Shown here piece after piece: positions 45,798-56,994 of a DNA stretch of 64,000 nt. The number at the start of each line of letters is the position of its first letter. Position 1 is the stretch's first letter. Where the stretch lies: positions 3,844,001 to 3,908,000 of the forward strand of contig NC_064653.1 in the NCBI RefSeq assembly GCF_001723175.1. The letters run 5' to 3'. This DNA comes from Penicillium oxalicum (taxonomy: Eukaryota > Ascomycota > Eurotiomycetes > Eurotiales > Aspergillaceae). The notes under the pieces were generated by a model that saw only the letters and a list, made by a program, of their open reading frames with translations, was not told the DNA's origin and ran no database searches. Both the position numbers and the translations under genes were made by a program.

Positions 45798-48036
45798 TAA
45801 CGGATTGAACTGGACCTCAATCATAAACGAGCAAACGCCCAACGGAGCTGGAGGATGTTTGTTCCCTCCCCAGAATCGAGTCAATGACGCCAAGCATCAA
45901 GAAAAGATGCTCAGCTGATATTACGGGGTGTCTGGCTGAGACGCAATCTCTTCATGGGACAATCGGATGTCGAATACGAGCACCATATACCCTCATGAAC
46001 TGATGTTTTTGGTATGGACCCTGGACTTGACAAGCTTAGGGTCATTGAATTTCTCTGAAAATTATCACAGAAACTTTCAAGCAAATAGGGATAAACTGAG
46101 ATGCGCAGATCGTCCGCAGAGAAGCACCATGGGGAGAGAGTATTGACATAAGTTGAGTCGTATTCAGTTAATGAGCGAATCAAATTATATTTGCGATTTA
46201 GCATCGGCTCGTTTTAATTTTGATAGAGCTACCCCAAAGCTTAATTATACTAAGTATCCCTTGGCTACCTTCAACCTCTTGCTGATCCCGAGTAGATAAA
46301 GGTCTGACTACCTGCCAGACTGCTAGACATAGACTAGTAAAACCCAGTTCCGAGGACTGGGGATCTTGGCCATGGATCAGCATTGCTACAGAGATTCTTG
46401 GAATGTGGAGTCCCATATATACATGCTCTGTCGATAATTATTAATCATGTGGATGAGCATGTCCGGTTATTGGTAATATCTGACCGGCCTTCCATGATGT
46501 AAAGAGCACTCAATCTATCCCCGTTGGTGAAGCCGAGGAAAGATCGACAGGAGATCGGGAGAAACTCCCCTGACGCTTGATGTACACAGTGCGCAGCGAA
46601 TATTTCCCGCATGAGACACCGCATCGGCCAGGAAAGAAGCGGAGAAGAAAACCATTTCGGTGTCTCAATTGTTTCTTGAAACTACACACCGGAAACGTTT
46701 GGGGACCGTCGCAGAACACACTCGTGGCAATTCGGAGAAATTTTCAGGGAACTTAACATCAATGAAGACGAGGGTGGGTCGCCAAAAGGTGGACGCACAA
46801 CTTCTTGTAATGGGGAAGATCCAAAGCCGTGGATCTGTTCACCCTATCGACCTCGGACACTCGCCGGCAATAAATGGCTTCTGTTAATCATCAGAACTAT
46901 AGCATGATAGAAGAGGACACAAGCCTCTACACGAAACAGGCAAAATTCTTCACGAATGAATAGCCTCCCATGAACTCGGGACCGCGTGGCTGTGGAGTTA
47001 CGAGGTGATGGGCGCCCTGTGACATCTCCTCGACACGTTGAGATGGCGATCGTTGCCTGATACATGCAGTGCGAGCATGGGACGGACGAGGATTGTGGAT
47101 ACTGTGAAGAATCTGAGCCCCACAGTGCGAAAGAGACGCGGATGTATAGGGATTCTGATGACGGTGATGGAATTGAAGTTCCTGACCATCCGTGATGCTG
47201 CGTACAGGGGTATTATTAAAATGTCAAGTTACATTTCACACATTTGATTGGGTTTTACTGCAGTGCTCGCCAATTCATGATGTCGACGCTCCCTTTAGGT
47301 TCCATTTCCTGGATGAATGCACTCGGCAAAGTCGTGATCCGCTCCAGCGCGCGCTTGTCTAGCCAGTTGGGGCTACGAGCGGGGGGTCTCTGAATCAAGA
47401 TAGTCGCTTTGAAGCATGGACCACATAGCTGCTGCAGCTCCTCGGTGGCTTCGGGAATTCCCTCGATATGGTACACACGACTGCTTCTGTCCAGATAGTG
47501 TCTGAGCCGAACGTGGCAAAGCACTTCTGCATCTGTTGCATCTGAGGAGACTGGATCACTTTCGCATGCGCTGTGCCTTCATACGCACGACCACTGATCC
47601 GCAAACCTTGTCTCCTGGCACCGGTGCCATCGCGTCGTGGAGGCGATGCAGTGATTTTTGATATCTGATTGGCAATGATTGCCACTCAACCTGCTCCACT
47701 GGCACAATCCACAGTCTATATGGCTTTTCTGAATTGACACTTCTCGTTTCCTCTTACAGAATGGAGGGTCATCTACATGCTCAATCAACACCAGCATAAT
47801 TTAGAAAGTCTGCTACGCATGGACAGTGGTAGGGGCGGCCGAATTAAAACGACCCCTCCCCCCCCAAAAAATGACGATAAGTGGTCAAGAAGACTGGGAG
47901 ATGTCATATTAGAGACCGTGTGCCGCTGTCGATCGGCGAGTCAATAGTTCGTCGCTGTTCTCCACATGATTGACCACGCTCCTGCCAATTTTGATTTTTT
48001 TTTTCGCTTTGGATCTTCCACGATGGTTTCGATTCT

Positions 48037-48056
48037 CGCGTGGGATTACCCACGCG
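48037..48056. promoter_or_regulatory. Perfect inverted repeat upstream of the PTH11-like gene
   Basis: CGCGTGGG, spacer ATTA, CCCACGCG, ending about 195 bp before the ATG at 48252. It looks like a site for a dimeric zinc-cluster or similar regulator; no factor is identified. Confidence 0.45.
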
Positions 48057-48251
48057 TTGAGATCTACCTGCTTCTGTCTCCGCATTCTTCGGCTGTCTGG
48101 CCCAAATGCAGAGACCGTCATAAATGCGCGCCCTTGCGCCCTCGATGAAGACTCAAAGGGGCACCCACCCCTTTCTCTGATCCCAACATCATGGAAACCT
48201 TTCGCTCGGGGCATCGTCAGTCACTCATTTAATTCAGATTCCTCTGTAAAG

Positions 48252-49601
48252 ATGTCGCTGGAAGAGAGGTACCCTGCCTATGGTGGCCGGGGTCCGCGCG
48301 ACCTCCGCATCGGCATCAGTTTGGCTATCATCGCCACCATCTTCATGGCCATGCGTGTTTACGTGCGAGTATTTATGAACAAATTCGGAACAACCGCTCT
48401 CATGTGGTCTCTCGCGGCTTGGGTATGACGCGTCCAAATTTGCGGGCAAATAATCTCTCTAACAATGATGCAGTTTCTGACCGCCATCACGCAAACCTTT
48501 GGTATCATTTCAGTCCTCCATGGCCTCGGCAATCACATCACAATCATTGCCAAAGTCGGCGAACTTCACAATTTTCTATTTTTCACGTGGATGACTGTCT
48601 TCTTTTTCAATCTCGCCATACCCACGGGCAAAGTAGCAGTGGCTGCATTTTTGATTGAAATGAACGGACAAGGCAGTGAGTGTCACAGCAATCGGCCCTC
48701 GGTTTCTGTTTTTTTGCCTACCGAAATCTTCAAGCCTGGAGTATACGGAATTTTCAACTAACTACCCGCAACTCTCAGATCCCAGGATCAGAAAGAGTTT
48801 GATTGCTGTCGCCATCATCAATATTGCGGTGAATATACCTCAGGCGTTGTTGGTATGGCTCCAATGCTCCCCAGTATCCGCACTCTGGGACCCTTTGCGA
48901 CAGGACAGATGCGACCATCGGAAGAACGTCTATTATAATTATTTTGTTGGAGCCATTGCCGCCTTGTCGGATATTTATCTGGCAATCGTTCCGATCCACA
49001 TGCTTCTCCCACTGAAGATCGATCGGAAGCTTAAATGGGGCCTAAGCTTCCTCATGGGCTGCGGGGTCTTTGCCGGCGCAGCTGCTATCGTCCGGACATG
49101 GGCTGCCAAACACATCCTCAGTGATGACTCTTCATGTGAGCTTTTGCAGAAGTCTGAAATTTCCCAGAATTATGAAGGGACTAACCCTTTCTCAATACAG
49201 ATGGCGTCGGCATTCTTTTCTGCTGGGGCGAAATTGAAGAATGGCTTGTCTTAATTACCATGTCCATCCCGCCAGTGTGGCCACTTTTCCGACCCTTCAC
49301 CACTCGCTTCGTCAAGTCTGCAACTGGAAGCCAACGCAAGAGCTATATGTACATCCTCAAGCCGCCGTGCAGCACCACCGCAGTCGGTGATCAATCTCCA
49401 GGGCTCCCACCCCCACTTGTCACAACGAGAATCTCGATATCGTCCGTCCAGGATCTTAAGACAACCGACACGGCTGTGGTACCCTCAGAAACGGGCTCTC
49501 GAATCTCAGATGAGCGTACTTTATACGACCTCTCACCTCGGAAGAAAAGGTCTGTTAGCTGGTTTGAGCTATCGAGGGGCAAGCCTCATAGTGGCCAGTG
49601 A
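48252..49601 (+). CDS. PTH11-like/fungal rhodopsin-domain integral membrane protein
   Basis: Exons 48252-48422, 48474-48675, 48779-49135 and 49201-49601 give 1131 nt, 376 residues. Seven membrane segments can be followed, from IGISLAIIATIFMAMRVYVR to WLVLITMSIPPVWPLFRPF. The DPLRQDRC loop between helices and the final E-x4-S-x-P-x-WPLFR segment are typical of the fungal SAT4/PTH11-related integral membrane family. The cytoplasmic tail of about 100 residues is Ser/Thr-rich. Introns carry GTATGA, GTGAGT and GTGAGC donors, and each join restores a membrane helix or the WGEIEEW motif. Family members include proposed GPCR-like surface sensors, but most have no known ligand; a signalling role is inference. 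The siderophore transporter lies 2.3 kb downstream in the same orientation. Confidence 0.87.
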
Positions 49602-51623
49602 CATTGGATCTGAGACTTGATCACTTGATTTATCAACCGATCATTCTTGTCAAGCGTTCCTGCCAGCCTTTATGATGTTTTGTTTCTCATAAGAATTTCA
49701 TGGACAGTTGAATAATATTAAATCACCCATTTGTTCGAGAGTTCATTCTTCTGACTGCCCTATTATGTAGTAAGCTCTTCTTTACCTTCGAATGTCATCT
49801 GCCGTGAACAGACAGGTGCCGAGCCCAACTTATCATTCGTCCACGTCGCCATGAGATTGTAGAAGAGGAGAAAATATTTCCACCAGGGTGCTCTTTGATT
49901 CAGCTCATTTCGCAGTACGATTCGGGGTGCCTACCAGGTTACACGGGGGTTCAAGCTAAAAGGTCTCACGCACACCAAATGTGTCAAAGTTGAAACCTTG
50001 AATAACGTGTGCTTCAGCTGCAATTCAACCCCTGGCGCTTGACACTCAGCCTCACAATTCCCACCTTGAGAATACCTTTCCTCTTTTTCCCCCCAGTCTC
50101 ATACAGAAGGCAATGAAGCCGCTTATTGACATAATAGTCCATCTTGGGTTCATGGCGACAGGTTGTGTCTCTAAGATCACGTGCTTGGATTTGTCCCATA
50201 AACGGAACCTGACTCCCTCCCTACCCAATTCCCCTTGCAACGATGTTTCCTGGTCCGGTCGCTCACTTTGACAGAACCACATAAGCTCGCGGCTCTATTT
50301 TGTGCCTCCCACTGCCCATGCAATTCTGTCTACCCAGTTGATCATAAGACAGCAGCCCTGCAACTTCATCATATCATCAAGGCAATGTTGGTGAAAGTGA
50401 ATGCAATGCGTCCTCTTCTTCATTGGGTCACATTTATGGCAACAATTTGAGTTTGCCCAGCTCGCTTAGCATGCCACCAGACTTCAGGGATTGATCTAAT
50501 CAATCTCTGCCCGACCCAGGTTTCTTCCGGTCTCGGCACGGCGGGCTGTCTTATCAATCTCGTTTCGTCCAAAGTGGAGTCCGGAGGGCTACTGATTGAT
50601 AAAAGTTTACGCGCCCGTGTGGTACACCATCCCAACGTGGACGGAGCACCCGAACTCGTTTTTCGTCCGGGATGCCATTTTTGACAGATGGACATCTTGA
50701 AGCCATCTCATTTCAGCCCACGTGCAGATTGAATACAATATTTCCTCCAGTGGTTATAATGCCGGATCACCTCACAGACAGAGCATGCTTTGTGGCTTGT
50801 GCAGGGGACGTCGTAACATAAGCCGCCATCTCTAGGCTTTTCGGCCTTCTTTTCCCATCACAGGATGGCTCGTGCCTCAGCCTCCAATCTGATCTGGTTG
50901 TAACACTGTGGGCACTGTCTCCGAAGAGCTCTTTGGGGATGATCCACATATGACTCGTATAGACTGGAGTATGACCTCAATAGCCAACACAGCTACCGAA
51001 TTCCCAGTCTGTCTGGTCTCGGCTCGTGGTCCTCAGCAGTGAACGGGTTCTGGCTCCATTTTCTTACGTTACCAAGCTGACAGAGGCCACCCTAGTCTTC
51101 GAACGATCCACATCTTCGTAGGCAAAATAACCAAGTCCAGCGTTTCTGCCCCCCCCCCCCAATCGCACCTCGTTCTGGCACAAATGACTCGGAAAGCACC
51201 GGGTGAAAGGCAGACCACTCGGCACTCTCGTCTACCATAGGGCTTTGTGGAATCCACTAGTGGGGGCAGAAAGTGACACATGATCGTGATACCTCTGTCA
51301 CCGGGAGGAACAGTCAGAGTACATCTTTCTGGCTAGCGTGGATATACACCAGCTGCGTCGCATTCTCCCTCAAGGAGACAGTGACGATCGGCTACTCCCT
51401 GCAAATAGATGGCATGATTACTCGGATTTTCGGCCATGAGCCGGTCTCTGCTTCGACATGGGCGGCCTCCTCTTCCAATAGGCTGACCCGACAAAGAAAA
51501 GCTAGCCCTTTCCAGACGGAGAATTTTCCTAGCTTCCGACCTTCGGCCAGTACCAAGTTCCCAGCTGCATGTAGTGGACCTGCCAAGTGATTCTTCCCAA
51601 GCTCTGTCCCCGTCCGAGGCCGC

Positions 51624-51632
51624 ATCAGATAG
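51624..51632 (+). promoter_or_regulatory. SreA-type GATA site, 8/9 match
   Basis: ATCAGATAG, one mismatch from the iron-repressor consensus ATCWGATAA, about 236 bp before the transporter ATG. Confidence 0.45.
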
Positions 51633-51696
51633 GCAGATGGCCGTTCGTGACTGGTTCCCTTTCCTGATTCCCACAGTCGGTTGGGAGGGTAAATTT

Positions 51697-51705
51697 TTAT
51701 CAGAT
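51697..51705 (-). promoter_or_regulatory. SreA-type GATA site, perfect match
   Basis: ATCTGATAA on the minus strand, a perfect match to ATCWGATAA, about 163 bp before the transporter ATG. In Aspergillus this extended GATA motif is bound by SreA, which represses siderophore genes when iron is plentiful. Confidence 0.6.
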
Positions 51706-51867
51706 CGGAAGTGGAGATCTGATGCTGGGACGGGCATACCTTCCTTGGGATTTAAAAATCTCTCAGTCCCCAAGCGTCTCCTGACTCTTCTCTTGCCCGT
51801 CTCATATCCTTCGAGTCGACTACTTTGGGGATTGCCATACTGAGTCGCTTTCATCTTGAACACGGCC

Positions 51868-53839
51868 ATGGACAAAAATACCGCTTTCCGGGTTGACGAG
51901 GACCCTGTGTCGAGAGATCCTGAATCTCCCCAGCCCCAAGATGAGGACCAGGATCAACAAGATGGTGTGAGAGTGGCCGAGGCTGTCACCTCCTCGTGGT
52001 CAAGAACCTCGTTGATTGTGGCCTATGCATCGTGAGTGTTTGTGTGCTATTGACAATACAGTATGTATTTTCTAATCATTCGTGGGGCATAGAATGTGGT
52101 TATTGTATTTTGTCAACGGCCTGAACAGCAGTCTGACCGCGAATCTATCACCCTATATCACCAGCGAATGGTCGGAGCACTCATTGCTCACGGTGATCAG
52201 TGTCGTCACGAGCGTAATGGGAGCTGGTAAGTGGTTGTAAGCCTTGACTGGGGACGGAATGAGAACTAAAATCCATATTCTTTTAGCCTGCGTAATGCCG
52301 ATCGCCAAGATCCTCAATCTCTGGGACCGAACTCTCGGAATCTTCATCATGGTCTTGATCGCCATCATGGGTCTGATCATGATGGCGGCTTGTCAGAACA
52401 TTGCAACCTACTGTGCTGCCCAGGTGAGCCTCCTCTGTACAGGGCCGACTGCAGATTCACTCGCTGAGACTGATCTTTTACCACAGGCTTTCTACACGGT
52501 CGGATTCACTGGTGTCATATTCTCCATTGATGTCATCACATCCGATACCTCTTCGCTTCGGGACCGAGGCCTTGCCTATGCCTTCACGTCCTCACCTTAC
52601 ATGATCACTGCCTTTGCTGGCTCCCCACTGGGAAATCAATTCCACGAGTCCAACTGGCGATGGGCGTACGGCACCACCTGCATCATCCTGCCCATTGCTG
52701 CTATGCCGTTGATTATTGTGTGGCAAATGGCAAAGCGCAAGGCCGCCAGAGAAGGACGACTGCAGTATAAGCCCCGGAGCACGCGGACCTGGACCGAGAG
52801 TGTGTGGTTCTATGTTCTGGAATTTGACAGTAAGTGACACTCACTCCTGACTTACTTCGTCTCTATCTTCAAGTGATCGGACGAATCTGACGTGTCGTCT
52901 CATGTAGTCATCGGTATCCTCCTGATGATTGGCGGTCTCATCCTCTTCCTCACATCCTTCAACATCGCCGGCAACACTGAGGGAGTATGGCAATCTCCCA
53001 AGATCATCGCCATGATGGTGGTCGGATTCTGCGTACTTCTTGGATTTGTCGCATATGAACGCTGGGGCGCGCCTAAGCCGTTCATCCCCTTCTCTCTTCT
53101 CTGCGATCGCACCGTGATCGGTGCCTGTCTTCTCGACATCACCTACCAAGTCTCATACTATTGCTGGGCGAGCTACTTCACATCCTTCCTGCAAGTGGTC
53201 TTCGACACCAGTTTCACACAGGCTGGCTACATCGCCGCCATCTTCGACTTTATGGATCCGGTCTGGCTTCTGGGTTGTGGATATTTGATCCGTGTGACCG
53301 GTCGATTCAAGTGGCTTCTCATGGCCGCTGTGCCGTTGTATCTGCTGGCCAGTGGATTGATGATCTACTTCCGCACTCCTGGCCACAGCGTGGGATACAT
53401 GTGCATGGTGCAAATCTTCCTCGCCGTCGGTGGCGGTACGATGATCCTGATTGAGCAGGTTGCCGTTCTTGCCGCCGCCAAACACGAAGACTACGCTGCC
53501 ATGTTGGCTCTCCTGAGCGTCTTTGGCAATCTGGGCGGTGCGGTCGGTAGCAGCGTTTCCGGAGCGATCTGGACCAACACGTTACCCAAGAAATTGCAGG
53601 AGCTATTGCCGGATGAGACTAAGAATATGTGGGCGGATATCTATGAGTCACTGGATATGCAACTCAGTTATCCTGTGGGTGACCCTACTCGCACCGCCAT
53701 CCAGAACGCATACGCTTCCAGTCAGCGAAACATGATGATTGCGGGAACAGCGGTGATGGGATTGTCGATTGTTTGGGTCTTGATGATGAGAAACATCAAG
53801 GTCAAGGATAACAAGGACGTCACCAAGGTCTTGTTCTAG
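51868..53839 (+). CDS. MFS siderophore-iron transporter (Sit/Mir type)
   Basis: Proton-coupled importer of ferric siderophores across the plasma membrane. Five exons, 51868-52031, 52093-52226, 52287-52423, 52487-52829 and 52908-53839, give 1710 nt, 569 residues. The N-terminal cytoplasmic part is acidic and polar (about 45 residues), then MWLLYFVNGLNSSLTANLSPYITSEW is the first helix and loop with the family-typical pattern; the total of about 14 helices fits the siderophore subgroup. QAFYTVGFTGVIFSIDVITSDTSSLRDRGLAYAF is highly characteristic of Sit/Mir transporters. The end of the protein has QNAYASSQRNMMIAGTAVM. Introns of 57-78 bp have standard donors and all joins keep the frame. Two SreA-like motifs upstream support iron control. 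The siderophore used is unknown, and no siderophore-synthesis gene is adjacent. Confidence 0.93.
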
Positions 53840-54465
53840 AGTTATCTAGTGCTCTTTGATATTGATACCTGTAATGATGAAAATATAGGGTCAAAGAGAA
53901 TTAAAATAAATGACCCAGCAGATACCAAAATGCTTGAGAGAATTGAATGATTTATCGATTTGAGTTCACTTTATGACTACAATAGTCTTATTTGCTCAGC
54001 GCTAGTCTTTCAGATGATAAACAGTCGTCCTTGGTAGTCTCTTGAGACTCCAGTCGTTCTTTCAATTAGTCCTTCAATGTCCTCATCGAAAGAATCAACC
54101 AAGGTATTTGAACCAGAAATCACCTACACAGTCACGGTCTTCCGATTTGCAAGGATCAATCCCACATTCTTTGTTTTCATGATAATCTCTACCTAGCGAT
54201 GTTGTCAGGAGTATGAAGCTCGGAAAGCTGTCCTCCGCACATTGAATCTCATACACCACCGATTGAAGTATAAGAGAAGGAATATATGTCTCGCACTCCG
54301 TTCTCTTCACCAGCATCCAAATCTCTCGATTTGCATACATCTTTGATATATTTACCTATACCCCCTTGTATTTTTTATCCGCCTCCTAGAACTCACCTAG
54401 CCACTATCGTCATTCACTTTTCCATAATCCCCGCTTCAGACGCACCCTGAAACCTCTCGCCCACG
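53840..54465. other. Intergenic stretch
   Basis: About 625 bp holding the transporter 3' UTR and the leader of the next gene. CACCCTGAAACCTCTCGCCC precedes the ATG. No other gene seen. Confidence 0.5.
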
Positions 54466-54855
54466 ATGAACAACTCAACACCCGATGGACCTCATCGCCC
54501 ATTGACACTGGCCAACAGCACCGAGAATCAACCAATAGTACCTCAATCCAGCGAGGCGGAGCAAGACGACCCAGCATCTCTCAGGATTAGCATTGAATTG
54601 AACGATTGTCCATGTGGATACTCAGAAGATGAGAGCCCCTTCGGCGACAGACTATGGATGTCCTGCAGCGATTGGGAAGAAGATGCTAACAACTACCAGA
54701 GCGAAAATGACGATAATTCGGGCGACGAACATGAAAAACGTATCCCCCCTCCGGCGGGTGAGGTCGACTATGTCCATTTCGGAAAAGGGTTGGAATATGA
54801 TGGTGAGGGGTGGATTTGGGAGCAACCGGACGGAGACTTTTGGTCGGAGGTTTGA
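54466..54855 (+). CDS. Small acidic hypothetical protein
   Basis: One exon, 129 residues. The N-terminal half is polar with several Pro and Ser. The C-terminal half is strongly acidic (SDWEEDANNYQSENDDNSGDE) and ends with aromatic residues (GEGWIWEQPDGDFWSEV). It holds a single Cys pair, CPC. There is no signal peptide, membrane helix or recognised domain. Composition and ATG context (CACGATGAAC) look coding, but it could be lineage-specific or a chance frame. Confidence 0.45.
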   Translation: MNNSTPDGPHRPLTLANSTENQPIVPQSSEAEQDDPASLRISIELNDCPCGYSEDESPFGDRLWMSCSDWEEDANNYQSENDDNSGDEHEKRIPPPAGEVDYVHFGKGLEYDGEGWIWEQPDGDFWSEV

Positions 54856-55344
54856 AAGAGGTCGTCTCCCTGGGTCTCCATATGGCATCATTGGATTCTT
54901 AGGGGGGGGGTTATTATGAGATGTGGTAAATTTTTCAGTTTGGAAGAGAGATTCCTCATTCAAGCTAAAAGAGTCGGGGTCAAACTTGAATGTGGAATTT
55001 ACGTTTTACTTCGTTTGGGGGTTGATGCGATATCGAGTTTCATGAACAGGATTGATGTCTCGGCAAGACACAGGCATAGTGTGTTTCATAAATCGTTAGA
55101 CAACGAGGAACGATTTGATCAAGAACAAAGCATGAAAGAACGCAGAAATCCTGAATCATTCGCAGCCTACTCTAGGACCTTTGCGGCCGTGCTGTCGGCC
55201 ACCGTCAAGCATTATATACGGGTCAATCTCACAATTGTCAACTTTTTCCCTCCCTTCGTCAGTGGTAACAGACGCGAGCACTGAGCGGTCTATAATTTAC
55301 TCCTGAAAGACGCCGCAAAGCTGCCAAGAATCTTGTCCCCTACC
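54856..55344. other. Intergenic stretch between converging genes
   Basis: About 490 bp that should contain both 3' UTRs. G8 run at about 54902-54910. No coding frame of note. Confidence 0.5.
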
Positions 55345-56563
55345 TTAGAAGCAGAAGACCTGATCTTCGAGCTTGCTGACAGGACGAGCCTTGGTGTAAC
55401 CGAGGGACTCGGTGGCCTTCTTCATGGCGCTGACCATGGGAGGGGGGCCGCAGAGGAGAATCTTGACATCGTTGGCTGGAGCAGGGAGGCGTTCCTGGTT
55501 GCAAAGTCAGCTGTAATGATCATCATGGCAAAGACTCTTGGTGGCTTGCTTACCTTGATCATGTCGGGGGTAACGAAGCCAACACCGCCAGTCCAACCCT
55601 CAGGGGGGTTGTTCAAGACGTAGTAAATGTTGAAGTCCGCGTCTTCTTGGGCCAGTTTGTCCAGCTTCTCCTTCAGCAGAATATCCTCGGGGTTGACGTT
55701 GGCAAAGATCAGGTCCACCTTGGTGGTGTCATTACCACCATTACGGGGGCGGTTGCGAATGATTGCCTCGATGACCTGGAGCATCGGGGTGATACCGGTA
55801 CCGCCGGCGATCATGCCAATGTGGCGGCACATGTTTGGAGTGTACACCATGGCACCCTTGGGGCCCCGGACCTTCATGGTCTGCCCAATCTTGAGCTCGG
55901 CGAGGTGCTTGGAGATGTTACCCTGGGGGTAGGCCTTGACCAAGAGATCGAAATAACCCGCCTCATTGTCAGACGAAATAGGGGTGTATGACCGAACGAC
56001 CTCCTTGGGCTGACCAGGGATGGTGGCAGCGAGAGAGATGTGCTGACCGATGGGCAGACCAAGGATATCGGTGGGACGGGGCAGAGCAAAGCGGTAGATG
56101 GCGACATTGTGCGAAATCTCATTCTTCTCCTTGAGAACAAACTCCTGGAACTCGGTCGGGTTCAGGACCTTGCGCGGCTCTGCAATGGACGTCACACAAC
56201 CCTGATTAGCTTTGAGACTTTTTCCGACCACTCGGGGGAGTAAGCCCGCGCGCGGTCGGGGAGCACGTCGGGATTCGGGGGGGGGGAGGGGCGAAGATGG
56301 TGCGACATACTGCTGCTTCCACCAGTGAACAGAGCTACGCTCGTCATGACGGCGGCCAATGCGACCGCATAGGTCAGATACTCGGGCTTGACGGCATAAA
56401 CACCGGCGACCAGAATGGCCGAGGGCACGAAAGCTGTGCCGACGTTGGCAGCGCTAAAGCGTTGGAAGAAAGCATGATGTTAGTCCATTGAGCGAGGCTC
56501 GCCGTGCCACCATTGCACCTTGCATCGGCCACAAGCCGCCAAATCAGTAGTCACATACCTCAT
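55345..56563 (-). CDS. cbr1: NADH-cytochrome b5 reductase
   Basis: FAD flavoprotein passing electrons from NADH to cytochrome b5 for desaturation, sterol and diphthamide pathways; anchored to ER or outer mitochondrial membrane. Four exons, 56563-56559, 56453-56311, 56179-55554 and 55494-55345, total 924 nt, 307 residues. The first coding exon is only ATGAG, joined to CGCTGCC to give [13 protein letters not shown]. One N-terminal membrane helix (about residues 10-45) is followed by the FAD motif RSYTPIS (112-118), RGPKGAMVY, the NADH site AGGTGITP (174-181) and CGPPPM (273-278), ending [11 protein letters not shown], the usual C-terminus. Without the 5-nt exon an ATG at 56428 gives a shorter N-terminus, but the split start restores the family-like sequence. 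Very strongly conserved with other Eurotiales proteins. Confidence 0.94.
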
Positions 56564-56994
56564 TTTCAGAGAAGGAGGAGGGGAGTGTGAGGTAGAAAAG
56601 GGATGCGGAGGGAAAGAGGAGGCGGGATCTTCCCGTTAAGACGAAGTTGGGAGGGTCACGAGCTTCTCCACGGAACTCCGGACATTCACAAGTCGAAAGC
56701 TGTCGACTGGACAATTCGCGGCCGAGCAAGAGACCCGCACCGCTTGGGGAGAGTTGAGGAGAAGCTGACACTCTCCTGATCCATTCCGTCCGCTCATTGC
56801 CTACTTGGAAGCTCATTTGACGATCAGCCAGAGCATCCAGGGAACCTCAAACCCTGGTTTTTGTTCTCCGTGGAATCGATAGTTACAGGTGTAAGAGTCC
56901 GTCCATCCATCGCTCGAGCCTCACGTAGGCCTATATCTAGTAGAATTGACCTGATTGTTGACATCGCAACAGTTACCGTCTACTGATCGTGAGG
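56564..56994. promoter_or_regulatory. Divergent promoter region
   Basis: About 430 bp between the reductase gene (minus) and the DUF3605 gene (plus). It carries both 5' leaders. No other coding frame is convincing. Confidence 0.5.

Larger units (their letters stand above)
43512..48251. other. Gene-poor stretch with tRNA-like relics
   Basis: About 4.7 kb without a convincing gene and AT-richer than its surroundings at 45.0-47.2 kb. It holds the promoters of the flanking minus-strand and plus-strand genes, two tRNA-like elements near 45.4 and 45.75 kb, a short imperfect hairpin at about 45711-45736, a C8A6 run near 47861, and an inverted repeat at 48037-48056. A minus-strand frame at 47255-47524 looks more protein-like than the others but I could not extend it. 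Confidence 0.45.
49602..51867. other. Intergenic stretch; upstream region of the siderophore transporter
   Basis: About 2.3 kb. No gene is supported; open frames up to 180 residues (51333-51875 minus) do not look like a family protein. C10 at 51152-51161. Near the right end are two GATA-type iron-response motifs. Confidence 0.5.

Noticed and set aside
51868..53839. Siderophore biosynthesis cluster around the transporter
   Set aside because: No NRPS, ornithine monooxygenase or transacylase gene is next to it; only the transporter is present.
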